DNA of 64,000 nt from Intestinibacter sp964449895 (lineage in GTDB: Bacteria > Bacillota > Clostridia > Peptostreptococcales > Peptostreptococcaceae). The stretch is from assembly GCA_964449895.1 (NCBI GenBank), contig CAYVBY010000009.1, forward strand, positions 1 to 64,000, in the 5' to 3' direction. The notes beneath the pieces are model-generated. The model was not told where the DNA came from. It did no database searches and saw only the letters and a program-made list of their open reading frames with translations. Shown here piece after piece: positions 15,779-24,487 of the stretch (within the stretch, counting starts at the first letter, position 1; each line of letters opens with the position of its first letter). The position numbers and the translations under genes are program-made.

Positions 15779-16720
15779 ATGAGTAATAAAAAATTAGCAC
15801 TTGGAACAATGGGAATGTCATTCAAAAATAAGGATACTTCTATAGCAACAATTCATAAGGCATTAGATGAAGGAATAACTATTTTTAATACAGGTGATTT
15901 CTACAACAAAGGGGAATCTCACATTGTATTAGGAGAAGCTTTAAATGGAATCCCAAGAGATAATTATTTTGTGTCTTTGAAGTTTGGTGTGTCTTTTGGA
16001 GTTAATGGTGCAAGCTTGGATGTAAAACCTGAAAATATTAGAAAGCAACTTTTAGCAGCACTAGATGCTATGGGACTTTCTTATGTAGATATTTATCAGC
16101 CTGCAAGACTAGATATTGCCATTCCTGTTGAAGACATTATGACAGAGATGGTAAAACTGAAAGAAGAGGGACTTATTCGTCATATAGGTTTATCACAAGT
16201 TGATGCGGATGCCCTTAGACGAGCATGCAAAGTACATCCTATTCATTCTGTTGAAGTGGAGTATTCGCTTTTAAATAGAGAAGTGGAAGAGGAACTTATA
16301 AAAACAGCCAAGGAGCTTGGTGTAAGAGTTGTAGTTTATGGTGCAGTTGGGCATGGCGTTTTAACTGATAAAATACTAAAGGGTGATTTTGATAACCCTA
16401 TGCTTTCAAGGGGAGTATTATCACCAATTAATAAAAGCACAAATTTGGAAATATTAAACAAATTTGCAGAACTTGCAGAGAAAAATGGTCTTACTATGAG
16501 TGAAATGGCTCTTGCTTGGACACAATCAAAGTACGATAATATTCTATCACTGATTGGTACAACTAATCCAGAACATTTAATGAGTTCTATTAAAGCAATT
16601 AACTGTACGTTAAATGAAGAAACGATAATAGAACTTGAGAATTTGATATCTGATCAAACATTAAAAGGTTTAGTAAAAAGAAAATGGATCTTTGAAAATG
16701 GTGTTGGAAGAATGGTTTAA
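15779..16720 (+). CDS. Aldo/keto reductase
   Basis: The 313-residue TIM-barrel protein has AAAGGAG before the ATG. The order of motifs fits the AKR family: LALGTMGMS at the start, FNTGDFYNKGESHIVLGEAL near residue 36, catalytic Lys68 in FVSLKFG, YQPARLD near 106, IRHIGLSQ, and a late SLIGTTNPEHL. Catalytic Tyr42 and Lys68 are present. The usual Asp of FDTA is Asn37 and the usual His position is Gln107; the latter is seen in other YakC-like enzymes, the former is less usual and may reduce activity. It would reduce a carbonyl compound with NADPH. It is transcribed alone, after gene debris. Confidence 0.85.
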   Translation: MSNKKLALGTMGMSFKNKDTSIATIHKALDEGITIFNTGDFYNKGESHIVLGEALNGIPRDNYFVSLKFGVSFGVNGASLDVKPENIRKQLLAALDAMGLSYVDIYQPARLDIAIPVEDIMTEMVKLKEEGLIRHIGLSQVDADALRRACKVHPIHSVEVEYSLLNREVEEELIKTAKELGVRVVVYGAVGHGVLTDKILKGDFDNPMLSRGVLSPINKSTNLEILNKFAELAEKNGLTMSEMALAWTQSKYDNILSLIGTTNPEHLMSSIKAINCTLNEETIIELENLISDQTLKGLVKRKWIFENGVGRMV

Positions 16721-16896
16721 ATAATGTGAAGTATAGCAAGCTGGTTTCTGTAGAAAAATAAAAAAGCGGAGTGTATTAAAGCGATAAACTTTCAGAGGAT
16801 TTTTCTTATAGGATTTTTTTGTATAATGGTTATGATAGTAAAAGTATGGTTGCTTTTTTATGGAGACATATCCATGGAATAAAAATAGGAGGTATC

Positions 16897-16921
16897 CAAA
16901 AGGGGTAAATATCCCCTTTTG
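16897..16921. repeat. Perfect 9-base hairpin
   Basis: CAAAAGGGG and CCCCTTTTG flank seven bases. It has no T-tract on the plus strand, so it is a poor terminator. It lies between the aldo/keto reductase and the convergent acetyltransferase gene. Confidence 0.4.
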
Positions 16922-17007
16922 ATACATGATTTTGCATGACAAAGTGTAGTGTTCTATACATTTTGTCAGTGTTGATATGAAAATGTTGTAGCAGATATGT
17001 CATGCTA

Positions 17008-17520
17008 TTAGACTATTTTTTCAAAAGCAACTTTATCCCCACCAGCAAACCATATTGTTCCACAATACATAAAGCCAGCTTTTTTCATAGAATGTTGCAT
17101 TATTTTATTATCACTATCTGTATCAATTCTTATACTTTTTATACCTTTTTCTTTACAAAATTCTTCTGCCAATTCAAACAAAGTAGAAGAAAGTCCTTTT
17201 CCACGATATTGTTCATTAAATGCCAATCTGTGAATTACCATATATTTAGCGTCATCTTCTGTTAACCACTTTCCGTTAATATCGTTATATGCTGGTTCAC
17301 CGTCAAAATCCATACATAAATACGCAAGATAGTTTTCTCCATCTGTTAGAAAATAGCCTTTATTATTATTTATATCTTGCTGAACACTCTCAGCATTTGG
17401 ATACCCATTCTGCCATTGGTCAATTCCTTGTTTTTTTAAATAATCACGACCTTGCTCAATTATGTTTACAGCGATATCAAGTTGATTTGTGTTTGTGTTA
17501 CAAAAATATAATTTACTCAT
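17008..17520 (-). CDS. GNAT-family N-acetyltransferase
   Basis: This encodes 170 residues when started at the ATG preceded by GGAGG; the ATG four codons earlier overlaps that site. The acetyl-CoA motif is visible as HRLAFNEQYRGKGLSSTLFE near residue 100, the RGKG being the pyrophosphate loop, followed by IRIDTDSDNKIMQHSMKKAG and the end strand FMYCGTIWFAGGD. It would acetylate a small amine or protein N-terminus; the substrate is unknown. It is divergent from a LysR-type gene, sharing a 134-base spacer, so that regulator may control it. Confidence 0.85.
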   Translation of the reverse strand: MSKLYFCNTNTNQLDIAVNIIEQGRDYLKKQGIDQWQNGYPNAESVQQDINNNKGYFLTDGENYLAYLCMDFDGEPAYNDINGKWLTEDDAKYMVIHRLAFNEQYRGKGLSSTLFELAEEFCKEKGIKSIRIDTDSDNKIMQHSMKKAGFMYCGTIWFAGGDKVAFEKIV

Positions 17521-17654
17521 AAGTTCCTCCATTTTTCATTCATAATACTTATTGAAAATTGTGTTTTCTACTGTTATAATACAAAAAACAAAAAGTCAAA
17601 TCAAATTGAAATATTTGAATTATTACTTCAATTTTTTTGAAAGGTGGTAATTAT

Positions 17655-18539
17655 ATGGAATTAAAATATATCAAGACATTCAAAACGATTGTGGAGGAAG
17701 GAAGCTTTACAAAAGCGGCATCAAAATTAAATTACACTCAGTCTACAATAACATTTCAAATTAATATGCTTGAACAGGAATTAGATGTAAAATTATTTGA
17801 AAAGATAGGGCGAAAAATGGTATTATCAAAAGCTGGAGAGAGCATATTACCTTATGTGGAAGATGTGTTGTTATCTATAGATAAATTGAAAAATTTCGAA
17901 ACAGACTTAAAAGAATGTCAGGGGGATTTGTACATTGGTGTCGGAGAAACATTGCTATGTTATAAAATGTCAGATGTTGTTAGAAAATTCAATGAAAAAG
18001 CTCCGAAAGCTCGTTTATTTATTCGTTCAATGAATTGTTATGATATTCGTGATGAATTACTTAATGGAACTTTGGATTTAGGAATTTTTTATGAAGATGT
18101 TGGAGGACTTAGCAATAATCTTATTACATATTCCATGGGTAGATTTCCTCTTGCATTAGTTGCATCAAGTGATGTTAAAAATAAGTATCATGATTTTGTA
18201 ACGCCTGGCAGAAGTATTCCAGTACCATTTCTTATCAATGAACAAAAATGTATTTTTAGACAAATATTTGAGCAATATCTTGGTGATAAATCAATAGCAC
18301 TGGATCGTACTATTGAGCTATGGAGTATACCTACAATAAAAAATCTAGTAAAAAGTGGTTTGGGGGTGACATTTCTTCCCAAATTTGCAGTAGAAAAGGA
18401 TTTAGAAAATAATGAATTGGAAGAGATTAGAACAGATATTACTGGAACTGAAATATCAGCTGTGTGTTGCCATCATAAAGGAAAATGGATAAGTCCATTA
18501 ATGAAATTATTTATTGATTTGTGTACAGATATTGTCTAA
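17655..18539 (+). CDS. LysR-family transcriptional regulator
   Basis: The 294-residue protein starts at the ATG preceded by AAAGGTGG. The N-terminal winged helix is classical: KYIKTFKTIVEEGSFTKAAS, then KLNYTQSTITFQINMLEQEL, then LFEKIGRKMVLSKAGE. The rest is a two-lobed effector-binding domain (GDLYIGVGETLL near 95; LDLGIFYEDVGG near 135). LysR regulators act as tetramers and usually control a divergent gene, here the GNAT acetyltransferase, and themselves. The co-inducer is unknown. Confidence 0.88.
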   Translation: MELKYIKTFKTIVEEGSFTKAASKLNYTQSTITFQINMLEQELDVKLFEKIGRKMVLSKAGESILPYVEDVLLSIDKLKNFETDLKECQGDLYIGVGETLLCYKMSDVVRKFNEKAPKARLFIRSMNCYDIRDELLNGTLDLGIFYEDVGGLSNNLITYSMGRFPLALVASSDVKNKYHDFVTPGRSIPVPFLINEQKCIFRQIFEQYLGDKSIALDRTIELWSIPTIKNLVKSGLGVTFLPKFAVEKDLENNELEEIRTDITGTEISAVCCHHKGKWISPLMKLFIDLCTDIV

Positions 18540-18588
18540 AAATATTTTTTACATTACATAATGCAGTAAAATTATATTAAAAAATAGA

Positions 18589-18621
18589 AAGACGGGAATC
18601 TATTATTGGGTTTCCCGTCTT
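18589..18621 (+). terminator. Terminator after the LysR gene
   Basis: AAGACGGGAA and TTCCCGTCTT are exact arms with a 13-base loop. The T-tract is short. It lies between the LysR gene and the convergent MFS gene and may serve both. Confidence 0.65.
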
Positions 18622-18699
18622 AATTACATTTTTTGAAACGACAACATATGTAATACTAAACTTGTATTGAGCGTTGATTGGTCAGTTGGATTTAAAAAT

Positions 18700-19896
18700 T
18701 TATTTTTCTTTTACAAGAAAGCTAACCGTTGAAGCAATCAAACTCAAAGCTGCACTAATGCACCAAATCAACGTATAATTTCCAGTAATATTAAGACATA
18801 TTCCACCAAGCCATGCACTGAAAAAAGCACCAACCTGATGTGCAACAAAAAGTACACCAAACAGTGTTCCTAGTTTGACTGAGCCATATAGCTTATTGAC
18901 TAGTCCAGATGTAGGCGGTACAGTTGCCGAACCAGTAAATCCCAAAACTGCAGAATATCCATACATAGTTAAAAGTGTTTTAGGTAGTAACATAAATCCT
19001 ATGATCCAAATGGTGCGAGAAGCATAAAAATAGCCTAGTACTCGTTTCATGGAAAATCGACTACATAAAATACCGCTAACCACGGATCCAAGCATTGTTG
19101 TAACTCCATAAAGTGAGAATGCGTATGCAGTGATTTTCTCAGAAAAGCCGTAGGATATAAATTGAGGATACAAGTGTGTTTCAATAATCGCCATATGAAA
19201 TCCACAGGTAAAGAACCCAATCATTAAAAATAGATAAGATTTGTTTTTTAATGCATTTACAAGCATTACTCTTATTGAAACGGTATCAGTACTGTCTGTT
19301 ATGTTTGATGGAGCACTTTCAAACTTAGAAAGCCAGATAGCAACTGGAATCAGACAAATTGTTGGGATACTAAGGGAAAGAATTGCCCCAAAAATTCCTG
19401 CATGATCTAGCATAGTTTGAAGGATTGGAGCAAGAATGATACTGCCAAGTCCACTGCTCGCACTGACAAGACCAGATACTGTTGCGGCTCGACGTTCTCC
19501 AAGCATTGGTGTTATTGCACCCATAATAATGCCAAAAGAAAATGCTGCCAAACCAATAGGCATCAACAATCCTAGAAAAAATATTAATGTCAAGGTTGTA
19601 TGACAAAAAGGAATTCCAACTAGTCCTAACACTACTAAAATTGCACCGTATCTCAGTACGAAAGAGTTCGTTTTTTTTAGAGCAATAACACCAAATACCG
19701 GTTGCATTACACCAAAAGATAATTGAGCGATTGCTAGAGCAAAACTAATGGAAGTGTAGCTTAGACCACTGACATTGGATATTGCACTTTGCATCAGCCC
19801 ATAGTTAGAACGTATTCCACCGCTGAGTGCATAAAATAGGCATCCAGCAACAATAATTGTGCCAATTATAATCATATTGCTATTATTTTTTTTCAT
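18700..19896 (-). CDS. MFS transporter
   Basis: The 398-residue protein has about 12 hydrophobic segments in two halves, joined by a cytoplasmic loop near 190-215 (KFESAPSNITDSTDTVSIRV). The first half has a GGIRSNYGLMQ entry and an FGVIALKKTNSF loop replacing motif A; the second half has a SRFSMKRVLGY loop. The pattern recalls monocarboxylate or oxalate:formate antiporter-like carriers, but I cannot name the substrate. AGGAGG precedes the ATG. It is transcribed alone in the minus direction, convergent with the LysR gene. G+C is above that of the core genes. Confidence 0.82.
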   Translation of the reverse strand: MKKNNSNMIIIGTIIVAGCLFYALSGGIRSNYGLMQSAISNVSGLSYTSISFALAIAQLSFGVMQPVFGVIALKKTNSFVLRYGAILVVLGLVGIPFCHTTLTLIFFLGLLMPIGLAAFSFGIIMGAITPMLGERRAATVSGLVSASSGLGSIILAPILQTMLDHAGIFGAILSLSIPTICLIPVAIWLSKFESAPSNITDSTDTVSIRVMLVNALKNKSYLFLMIGFFTCGFHMAIIETHLYPQFISYGFSEKITAYAFSLYGVTTMLGSVVSGILCSRFSMKRVLGYFYASRTIWIIGFMLLPKTLLTMYGYSAVLGFTGSATVPPTSGLVNKLYGSVKLGTLFGVLFVAHQVGAFFSAWLGGICLNITGNYTLIWCISAALSLIASTVSFLVKEK

Positions 19897-19990
19897 AAAA
19901 TACCTCCTAAAAAAGCTTATATGTGTTAGTTACTATAGTATATCATCATAAATAAGTTCAAACAAATTAAAGTAATTGAAAGATAGATGC

Positions 19991-20128
19991 AAAAATATTG
20001 AAGTATTAGAAGAAGCATGGGGAAGTATGTAAAAAGGTCAAGAAATTATTTTTATTGGAGATTTTGAAGAATATAAAAATGCTGATATAGAAAATGCAGA
20101 AATAGATATTTATGTAGCACTAAAATAG
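19991..20128 (+). pseudogene. GyrI/AraC effector-binding domain remnant
   Basis: One frame reads NIEVLEEAWGSM, an in-frame TAA, then KGQEIIFIGDFEEYKNADIE and a further short tail ending in TAG. The IEVLEEAWG and (D)IYVALK end strings match the GyrI-like effector-binding domain that follows AraC-type regulators. The middle of the domain is missing and a stop is present, so this is a deleted pseudogene. Confidence 0.5.
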
Positions 20129-20216
20129 CATAAAAGAATATATAAGTGTATCTAAGCAATATCAAAATTTGTTAATAAATGCTAACTAAAAACATTTTAG
20201 AAATATAAATTAATAG

Positions 20217-20245
20217 TTGCAAATAAAAAAGTAATATGTTATATT
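20217..20245 (+). promoter_or_regulatory. Sigma-A promoter of the riboswitch-controlled exporter
   Basis: TTGCAA (20217-20222) and TATATT (20240-20245) are separated by 17 bases. The predicted start falls just before the aptamer. Confidence 0.65.
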
Positions 20246-20266
20246 ATGTGTCTAATAATAATAGAT

Positions 20267-20330
20267 ACTTATATAAATTCATAATTGGATGAATGTTTCT
20301 ACAAACTACCGTAATAGTTTTGCTATAAGT
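20267..20330 (+). ncRNA. Purine riboswitch aptamer, guanine-type
   Basis: The 64-base element has the purine-riboswitch layout. P1 is ACTTATA with TATAAGT. P2 is TTCAT with ATGAA, closed by a loop containing TTGGA. The J2/3 core is GTTTCTA. P3 is CAAACTA with TAGTTTTG (one bulge), closed by the conserved CCGTAA loop. J3/1 is CTAT, with C at the base-specifying position, which in known riboswitches selects guanine rather than adenine. The lead gene is a MATE exporter. The consensus TATAA before P2 is also present. Ligand identity is inferred from that C. Confidence 0.8.
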
Positions 20331-20371
20331 TTTTTTGAACAGCAAAACTATTGCAGTAGTTTTTTTATTTT
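20303..20371 (+). terminator. Riboswitch terminator overlapping the aptamer
   Basis: The left arm (20303-20324) is the P3 hairpin plus the start of J3/1; the right arm (20341-20362) pairs with it over 22 bases with two or three mismatches, followed by a long T run. Because it needs the P3 bases, it should not form while the aptamer is folded and bound. Confidence 0.75.
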
Positions 20372-20397
20372 TTGAAAATATAAAAATAGGAGGAATT

Positions 20398-21828
20398 ATG
20401 GAAACGGTAAATGAAAACAAAATTTTAGAAGAAGAAAAAATTTCAAAGCTTTTATTGAAATTTTCTGTTCCTTGTGTAATGGGACTTTTAATTAGTGCGC
20501 TATATAATATAGTTGACCAAATTTTTATTGGAAATAGTGAACTTGGTTATTTAGGAAATGCTGCTACAGGAGTTTCATTTCCTATAATCTGTATTGCAAA
20601 TGCGTTTGCGTGGTGTGTAGGAGATGGTGCAGCATCTTATTTAAGTATTTGTGCTGGTAAAAAAGATACGGACAGCGCACACAAATGTGTTGGAACAGGA
20701 ATTACAGTTACTTTACTAATTAGTATTGTACTTATGATTATTTGTGAGTTAACAGCAGTACCACTTATGAATCTTTTTGGAGCATCAGATCAGACTTTAG
20801 AACTTGCAGTAACTTATTTCCAAATAGTTGTGGCTTTTTTTCCATTTTATTTATTATTAAATGTAATGAATAGTATGATTCGTGCAGATGGAAGTCCTGC
20901 TTTTGCCATGATAGCAATGATGACAGGGGCAGTTATTAATATTATTTTAGACCCAATATTTATTTTTTTATTAAAATGGGGAATTTCGGGTGCAGCATGG
21001 GCAACAGCAATTGGACAAGTTGCGTCTTTTATAATTTGTGTAGTGTATTTTTTTAATCCAAAAAGTTTTAAATTAGAAAAAAGAAGTTTTATACCCAATA
21101 TACCAATTTTATGTAATATGATTAGTCTTGGAGCGGCAACTTTTGTAACACAAATTTCAATTGTGATAGTATCATTAGTAAGTAATATGACGCTAGCACA
21201 TTATGGAGCTTTATCAAAATATGGTCCAGATGTTCCTATTTCAGTTTTTAGTATTCAAACAAAAGTATATACGATTGTTTTAAATATTGTAACTGGAATT
21301 GCACTTGGAGGACAACCTATCTTTGGATACAACTATGGTGCCAAAAGAATGGATCGTGTTCGTGAGACTTACAAAATTGTACTTTGTGGTACTTTAGTTA
21401 CAGGTATTATTGCAACAGTTATTTTCCAATTATGGCCACAGGCAGTTGTTGGTATTTTTGGATCTGGAAATGCATTATATCAAGAATTTGCAGTAAAAAC
21501 ATTCCGAATTTATTTATCGCTTATGACAGTTACTTGTTTAGTTAAGATGACAGCAGTATTTTTCCAATCTATAGGACAATCTACATATGCAGTTATATCA
21601 TCTGTTGTACGAGATATTATTTGTTTTACACCATTGGCATTGGGTATTCCTATTGTTTTAGAAAAAGCAGAGGTTGGAACAGGAATTAATGGGATTTTAT
21701 ATGCAGCACCAATTTCAGATTTAGTTGCAATTATTGTGATTTTAGTATTGACTATTTCATTTTTCAAGATATTAAACAAGGATGTAGAAGTTGAAAAACA
21801 AGAAGAATTATTAAAAAAAATTTCATAA
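20398..21828 (+). CDS. MATE-family exporter under riboswitch control
   Basis: The 476-residue protein starts at the ATG preceded by AGGAGG; a longer frame upstream lies inside the terminator and is rejected. About 12 hydrophobic segments form two pseudo-symmetric halves, with a long central stretch near 235-275 (SLGAATFVTQISIVIVSL). MATE carriers expel cations or metabolites in exchange for Na+ or H+. Under a guanine-type aptamer whose terminator is disrupted by ligand, this one probably exports a purine or a purine-like compound when it is abundant, as the adenine-controlled pbuE exporter does in Bacillus. The substrate is inferred from the regulator. Confidence 0.85.
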   Translation: METVNENKILEEEKISKLLLKFSVPCVMGLLISALYNIVDQIFIGNSELGYLGNAATGVSFPIICIANAFAWCVGDGAASYLSICAGKKDTDSAHKCVGTGITVTLLISIVLMIICELTAVPLMNLFGASDQTLELAVTYFQIVVAFFPFYLLLNVMNSMIRADGSPAFAMIAMMTGAVINIILDPIFIFLLKWGISGAAWATAIGQVASFIICVVYFFNPKSFKLEKRSFIPNIPILCNMISLGAATFVTQISIVIVSLVSNMTLAHYGALSKYGPDVPISVFSIQTKVYTIVLNIVTGIALGGQPIFGYNYGAKRMDRVRETYKIVLCGTLVTGIIATVIFQLWPQAVVGIFGSGNALYQEFAVKTFRIYLSLMTVTCLVKMTAVFFQSIGQSTYAVISSVVRDIICFTPLALGIPIVLEKAEVGTGINGILYAAPISDLVAIIVILVLTISFFKILNKDVEVEKQEELLKKIS

Positions 21829-22035
21829 AGGATGGTATAACAATTGAAGTGAGTATACTACAGTAGGATGTTGTTGCTCAAGAAAAAATAATGTCTTTAT
21901 AAAAAATATCTTGTCTATAAAAAGTTTATAAATAAAATAATTAAAATATGTTGCATTGATAAATATAATAAAGATAGAATATGAAATAAATATATTTGTT
22001 TTGTACTAAATAGAAAGAAGAAAAAGGAGGATAAT

Positions 22036-22773
22036 ATGATGGCTCAGGAATTACAACAGAAAAAAACATGGCAAAATAAAATAAAAGTATTGTCAGGAGC
22101 ACAGCTAAAATATATAGCATTTTTATCTATGCTAATCGATCATGTAAACAAGGCATTAATATATCCGAATTTAAATGGTGGAATTCTTTACACAGTCAGC
22201 AATATATTTGACGTTCTTGGAAGAATTGCCTTTCCAATTTTTATTTTTTTACTTGTAGAAGGATTTTTTAAAACAAGAAATCGTTGGAAATATTTATGGA
22301 CATTATTGATTTTTGGCGTAATTTCAGAAGTACCATTTGACATGTTTACGACGAGTTCATTTTTTGAACCAAATTGGAATAATATTATGTTCACGTTAGC
22401 GATGGTACTTATAACCATTTGGAGTATTGATGTATTGAAAGAAAAAATGAGTGCTCTACCTAAATTAGTATGGTATTTGGTTTCTGTGTTGATTTTAATA
22501 GTAATGTGCCTTATAGCGATGAACTTAGGTGTAGATTATGAGCATCATGCGATTTTAATTGGATATTTTTTCTATATTTTCCATGAAAAACATTTACTTG
22601 CTATTCCATTTAGTTTCTTGTCTATGTATAAAGAACCTTGGGCACTTTTGGGATTTGGGTTAATTCTTACATATAATGGAGAACGTGGAAAACAAAATAA
22701 GATATTTAATTATCTTTTTTATCCAGTACATCTTTTAATTCTTGGATTACTTAGAATGTATTTTGGAATATAG
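22036..22773 (+). CDS. TraX-family membrane protein
   Basis: The 245-residue protein has about seven hydrophobic segments. The start (LSGAQLKYIAFLSMLIDHVN near residue 19) and the IAFPIFIFLLVEGFFKTRNR segment near 70 are the hallmarks of the TraX family. TraX of F-type plasmids acetylates pilin N-termini; chromosomal homologues in Firmicutes are presumed membrane acyltransferases of unknown target. AAAGGAGG lies before the ATGATG start. No conjugation genes are nearby, so a pilin role is unlikely. Transcription from its own promoter is plausible; only a weak -35 with TATAAT near 21965 is seen. Confidence 0.82.
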   Translation: MMAQELQQKKTWQNKIKVLSGAQLKYIAFLSMLIDHVNKALIYPNLNGGILYTVSNIFDVLGRIAFPIFIFLLVEGFFKTRNRWKYLWTLLIFGVISEVPFDMFTTSSFFEPNWNNIMFTLAMVLITIWSIDVLKEKMSALPKLVWYLVSVLILIVMCLIAMNLGVDYEHHAILIGYFFYIFHEKHLLAIPFSFLSMYKEPWALLGFGLILTYNGERGKQNKIFNYLFYPVHLLILGLLRMYFGI

Positions 22774-22858
22774 TATATTAAAACAGAATTTTTGAGATGG
22801 TTTGAATGAACAGGAATCCAAGATATTGACTGAGCTTCTACAGAAAGTATTAAAAAGC

Positions 22859-23416
22859 ATGAATCATAACGTAAAAACAACATTGTTATTCATGGCTTGT
22901 TTGGTGTGTATTTCGCTTATTCTGTTTGGATGCAGCGATATATCATCGAATAGTCATTCATCAAATTCAAATCTTACAAGTGAAGGAGAAACGACTATGT
23001 TAAATGAAGAATTAAAGTTTTATCCAAAGCATCCATCTGGGATAAAGACTCATAAGATTGAAACTACCGACATGCCACTTCTTGAGCAGGATGCTGCTTT
23101 TGAAGTAAAGGCTCTCTATGATGAATTTTGGACAAATCAGGATGATTTTCTTGCAACATATCAAGATAAATGTTTTGAAATAACTGGTATTGCAGTAAAA
23201 ATTGGTCCTGATGTACACAACAAACCGTCCATCGAAATCGCAGAAGAAATCGGTGGAAGAACTTATGCTCTTGTGATTTTCCCTACAGACGATCATTACA
23301 ACAAAGTTGACGTGGGTGACAAAGTGAATGTCCGTGCAAATTATCTTGTTATGAGCAATTGGTTCGGTACTGTTATGAAACACAGTGAGCTAGTTTCTGT
23401 AGAAAAATGGAAATGA
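22859..23416 (+). CDS. Lipoprotein with OB-fold-like domain
   Basis: Starting at ATG 22859, the 185-residue product begins with a lipoprotein signal peptide (KTTLLFMACLVCISLILFGC), the Cys at residue 25 being the lipid anchor. A Ser/Asn-rich linker follows. The rest (FLATYQDKCFEITGIAVKIG, then GRTYALVIFP and KVDVGDKVNVRANYLV) resembles the tRNA_anti-like OB-fold group. It should sit on the outer face of the membrane; ligand unknown. The ribosome site at this start is weak. A TTG at 22802 extends the frame, and a strong GAAGGAG precedes an internal ATG at 22997, so a second, cytoplasmic form is possible. Confidence 0.65.
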   Translation: MNHNVKTTLLFMACLVCISLILFGCSDISSNSHSSNSNLTSEGETTMLNEELKFYPKHPSGIKTHKIETTDMPLLEQDAAFEVKALYDEFWTNQDDFLATYQDKCFEITGIAVKIGPDVHNKPSIEIAEEIGGRTYALVIFPTDDHYNKVDVGDKVNVRANYLVMSNWFGTVMKHSELVSVEKWK

Positions 23417-23489
23417 TAAAAATTTTATCTTGTGTGATGGAAGGATTGATACTTACTTCATGCAAAATGAAAAGTAGGAGGATGAACCT

Positions 23490-24479
23490 ATGAAACAGCA
23501 AGAACAAATTACATTGAATTATCCAATTTTTGATGGTGAAAAAGTAATTGAAAATGCTTCTGTCGTGATTAAAGGTGGCAACATTATTTCCGTGACGGAA
23601 GCGGAAAGTGTTGATAGTAATTATTTTTTGATGCCTGGTCTGATTGATGCCCATACACACATGAGTACTCAAGAACAGGTTGAAATGATGCTGAAAAATG
23701 GTGTTACCGCAACTTGTGATGTGTCGGCTTCCGAAATGTTGATTGAAAACTCAAAACAATTTACTATCATATCATCTGCAGGAATGACTATGGGAACACT
23801 TAGTGGTAAATCTTATGTTAAAAAAGCAATCAAAGCGGGAGCACAGTACATCAAGATTTTGCTGATGGAGCCAAATCTAATGATGAAAGGTGTAATGAAG
23901 GATATTTGCAACACCGCCCATGCAAATAGTATAAAGGTTGCCGTTCATGCAATATCAGTTAAAGCTGTTCAGTTAGCGGTAGATTGCGGTGTGGATATTT
24001 TGATTCATATACCTATGAAGGAAGAATTTCCAGAAGCTCTTGCTAAAACAATTGCTCAAAAAGGAATCACCGTTGCCCCTACCCTTGTTATGATGGAAAC
24101 TTTTGCAAATAGCGGTAGGAACGGTTACAAACCGACCGATTACCCAAATGCTAAAAATGCAGTGAAGCTACTTTATGATTGTGGTGTAGAGATTTTAGTT
24201 GCTACTGATGCCAACACAGGTTCTTATGCACCGGCTGTGGCATATGGTATTTCTATGCACCGTGAAATGGAGCTTTTGGTTCAGGCTGGTTTGACGCCTA
24301 TCGAAGTTTTAGCAGGTGCAACTAGTAAAGTTGCAGCGACATTTAATATTGAAAATATCGGTAGTATCGCAGAGGGTAAAAAGGCAGTTCTTCTGCTTAT
24401 TGAAGGCAGACCAGATAAAAATATTACTGATACGATGAAAATTAAACAGATATGGATCGACGGAGAGTCGATTATGTGA
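23490..24479 (+). CDS. Amidohydrolase-family protein
   Basis: The 329-residue protein has AGGAGG before the ATG. It has the metal-dependent hydrolase layout: an N-terminal beta part (FDGEKVIENASVVIKGGNII), GLIDAHTH near residue 50, a Lys in YIKILLM near 128, AVHAIS near 151, HIP near 170, TDAN near 234, and a return beta tail (GSIAEGKKAVLLLIEGRPD). It resembles imidazolonepropionase-like or proline-dipeptidase-like amidohydrolases, which hydrolyse cyclic amides or dipeptides. The substrate is unknown. It is followed after eight bases by a second amidohydrolase-fold gene, so both probably act on one pathway. Confidence 0.82.
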   Translation: MKQQEQITLNYPIFDGEKVIENASVVIKGGNIISVTEAESVDSNYFLMPGLIDAHTHMSTQEQVEMMLKNGVTATCDVSASEMLIENSKQFTIISSAGMTMGTLSGKSYVKKAIKAGAQYIKILLMEPNLMMKGVMKDICNTAHANSIKVAVHAISVKAVQLAVDCGVDILIHIPMKEEFPEALAKTIAQKGITVAPTLVMMETFANSGRNGYKPTDYPNAKNAVKLLYDCGVEILVATDANTGSYAPAVAYGISMHREMELLVQAGLTPIEVLAGATSKVAATFNIENIGSIAEGKKAVLLLIEGRPDKNITDTMKIKQIWIDGESIM

Positions 24480-24487
24480 GGTGGAAT

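Noticed and set aside
22802..22858. TTG start adding 19 residues to the lipoprotein
   Set aside because: The added part would put charged residues before the signal peptide and there is no ribosome site; the ATG at 22859 gives a normal lipoprotein signal.
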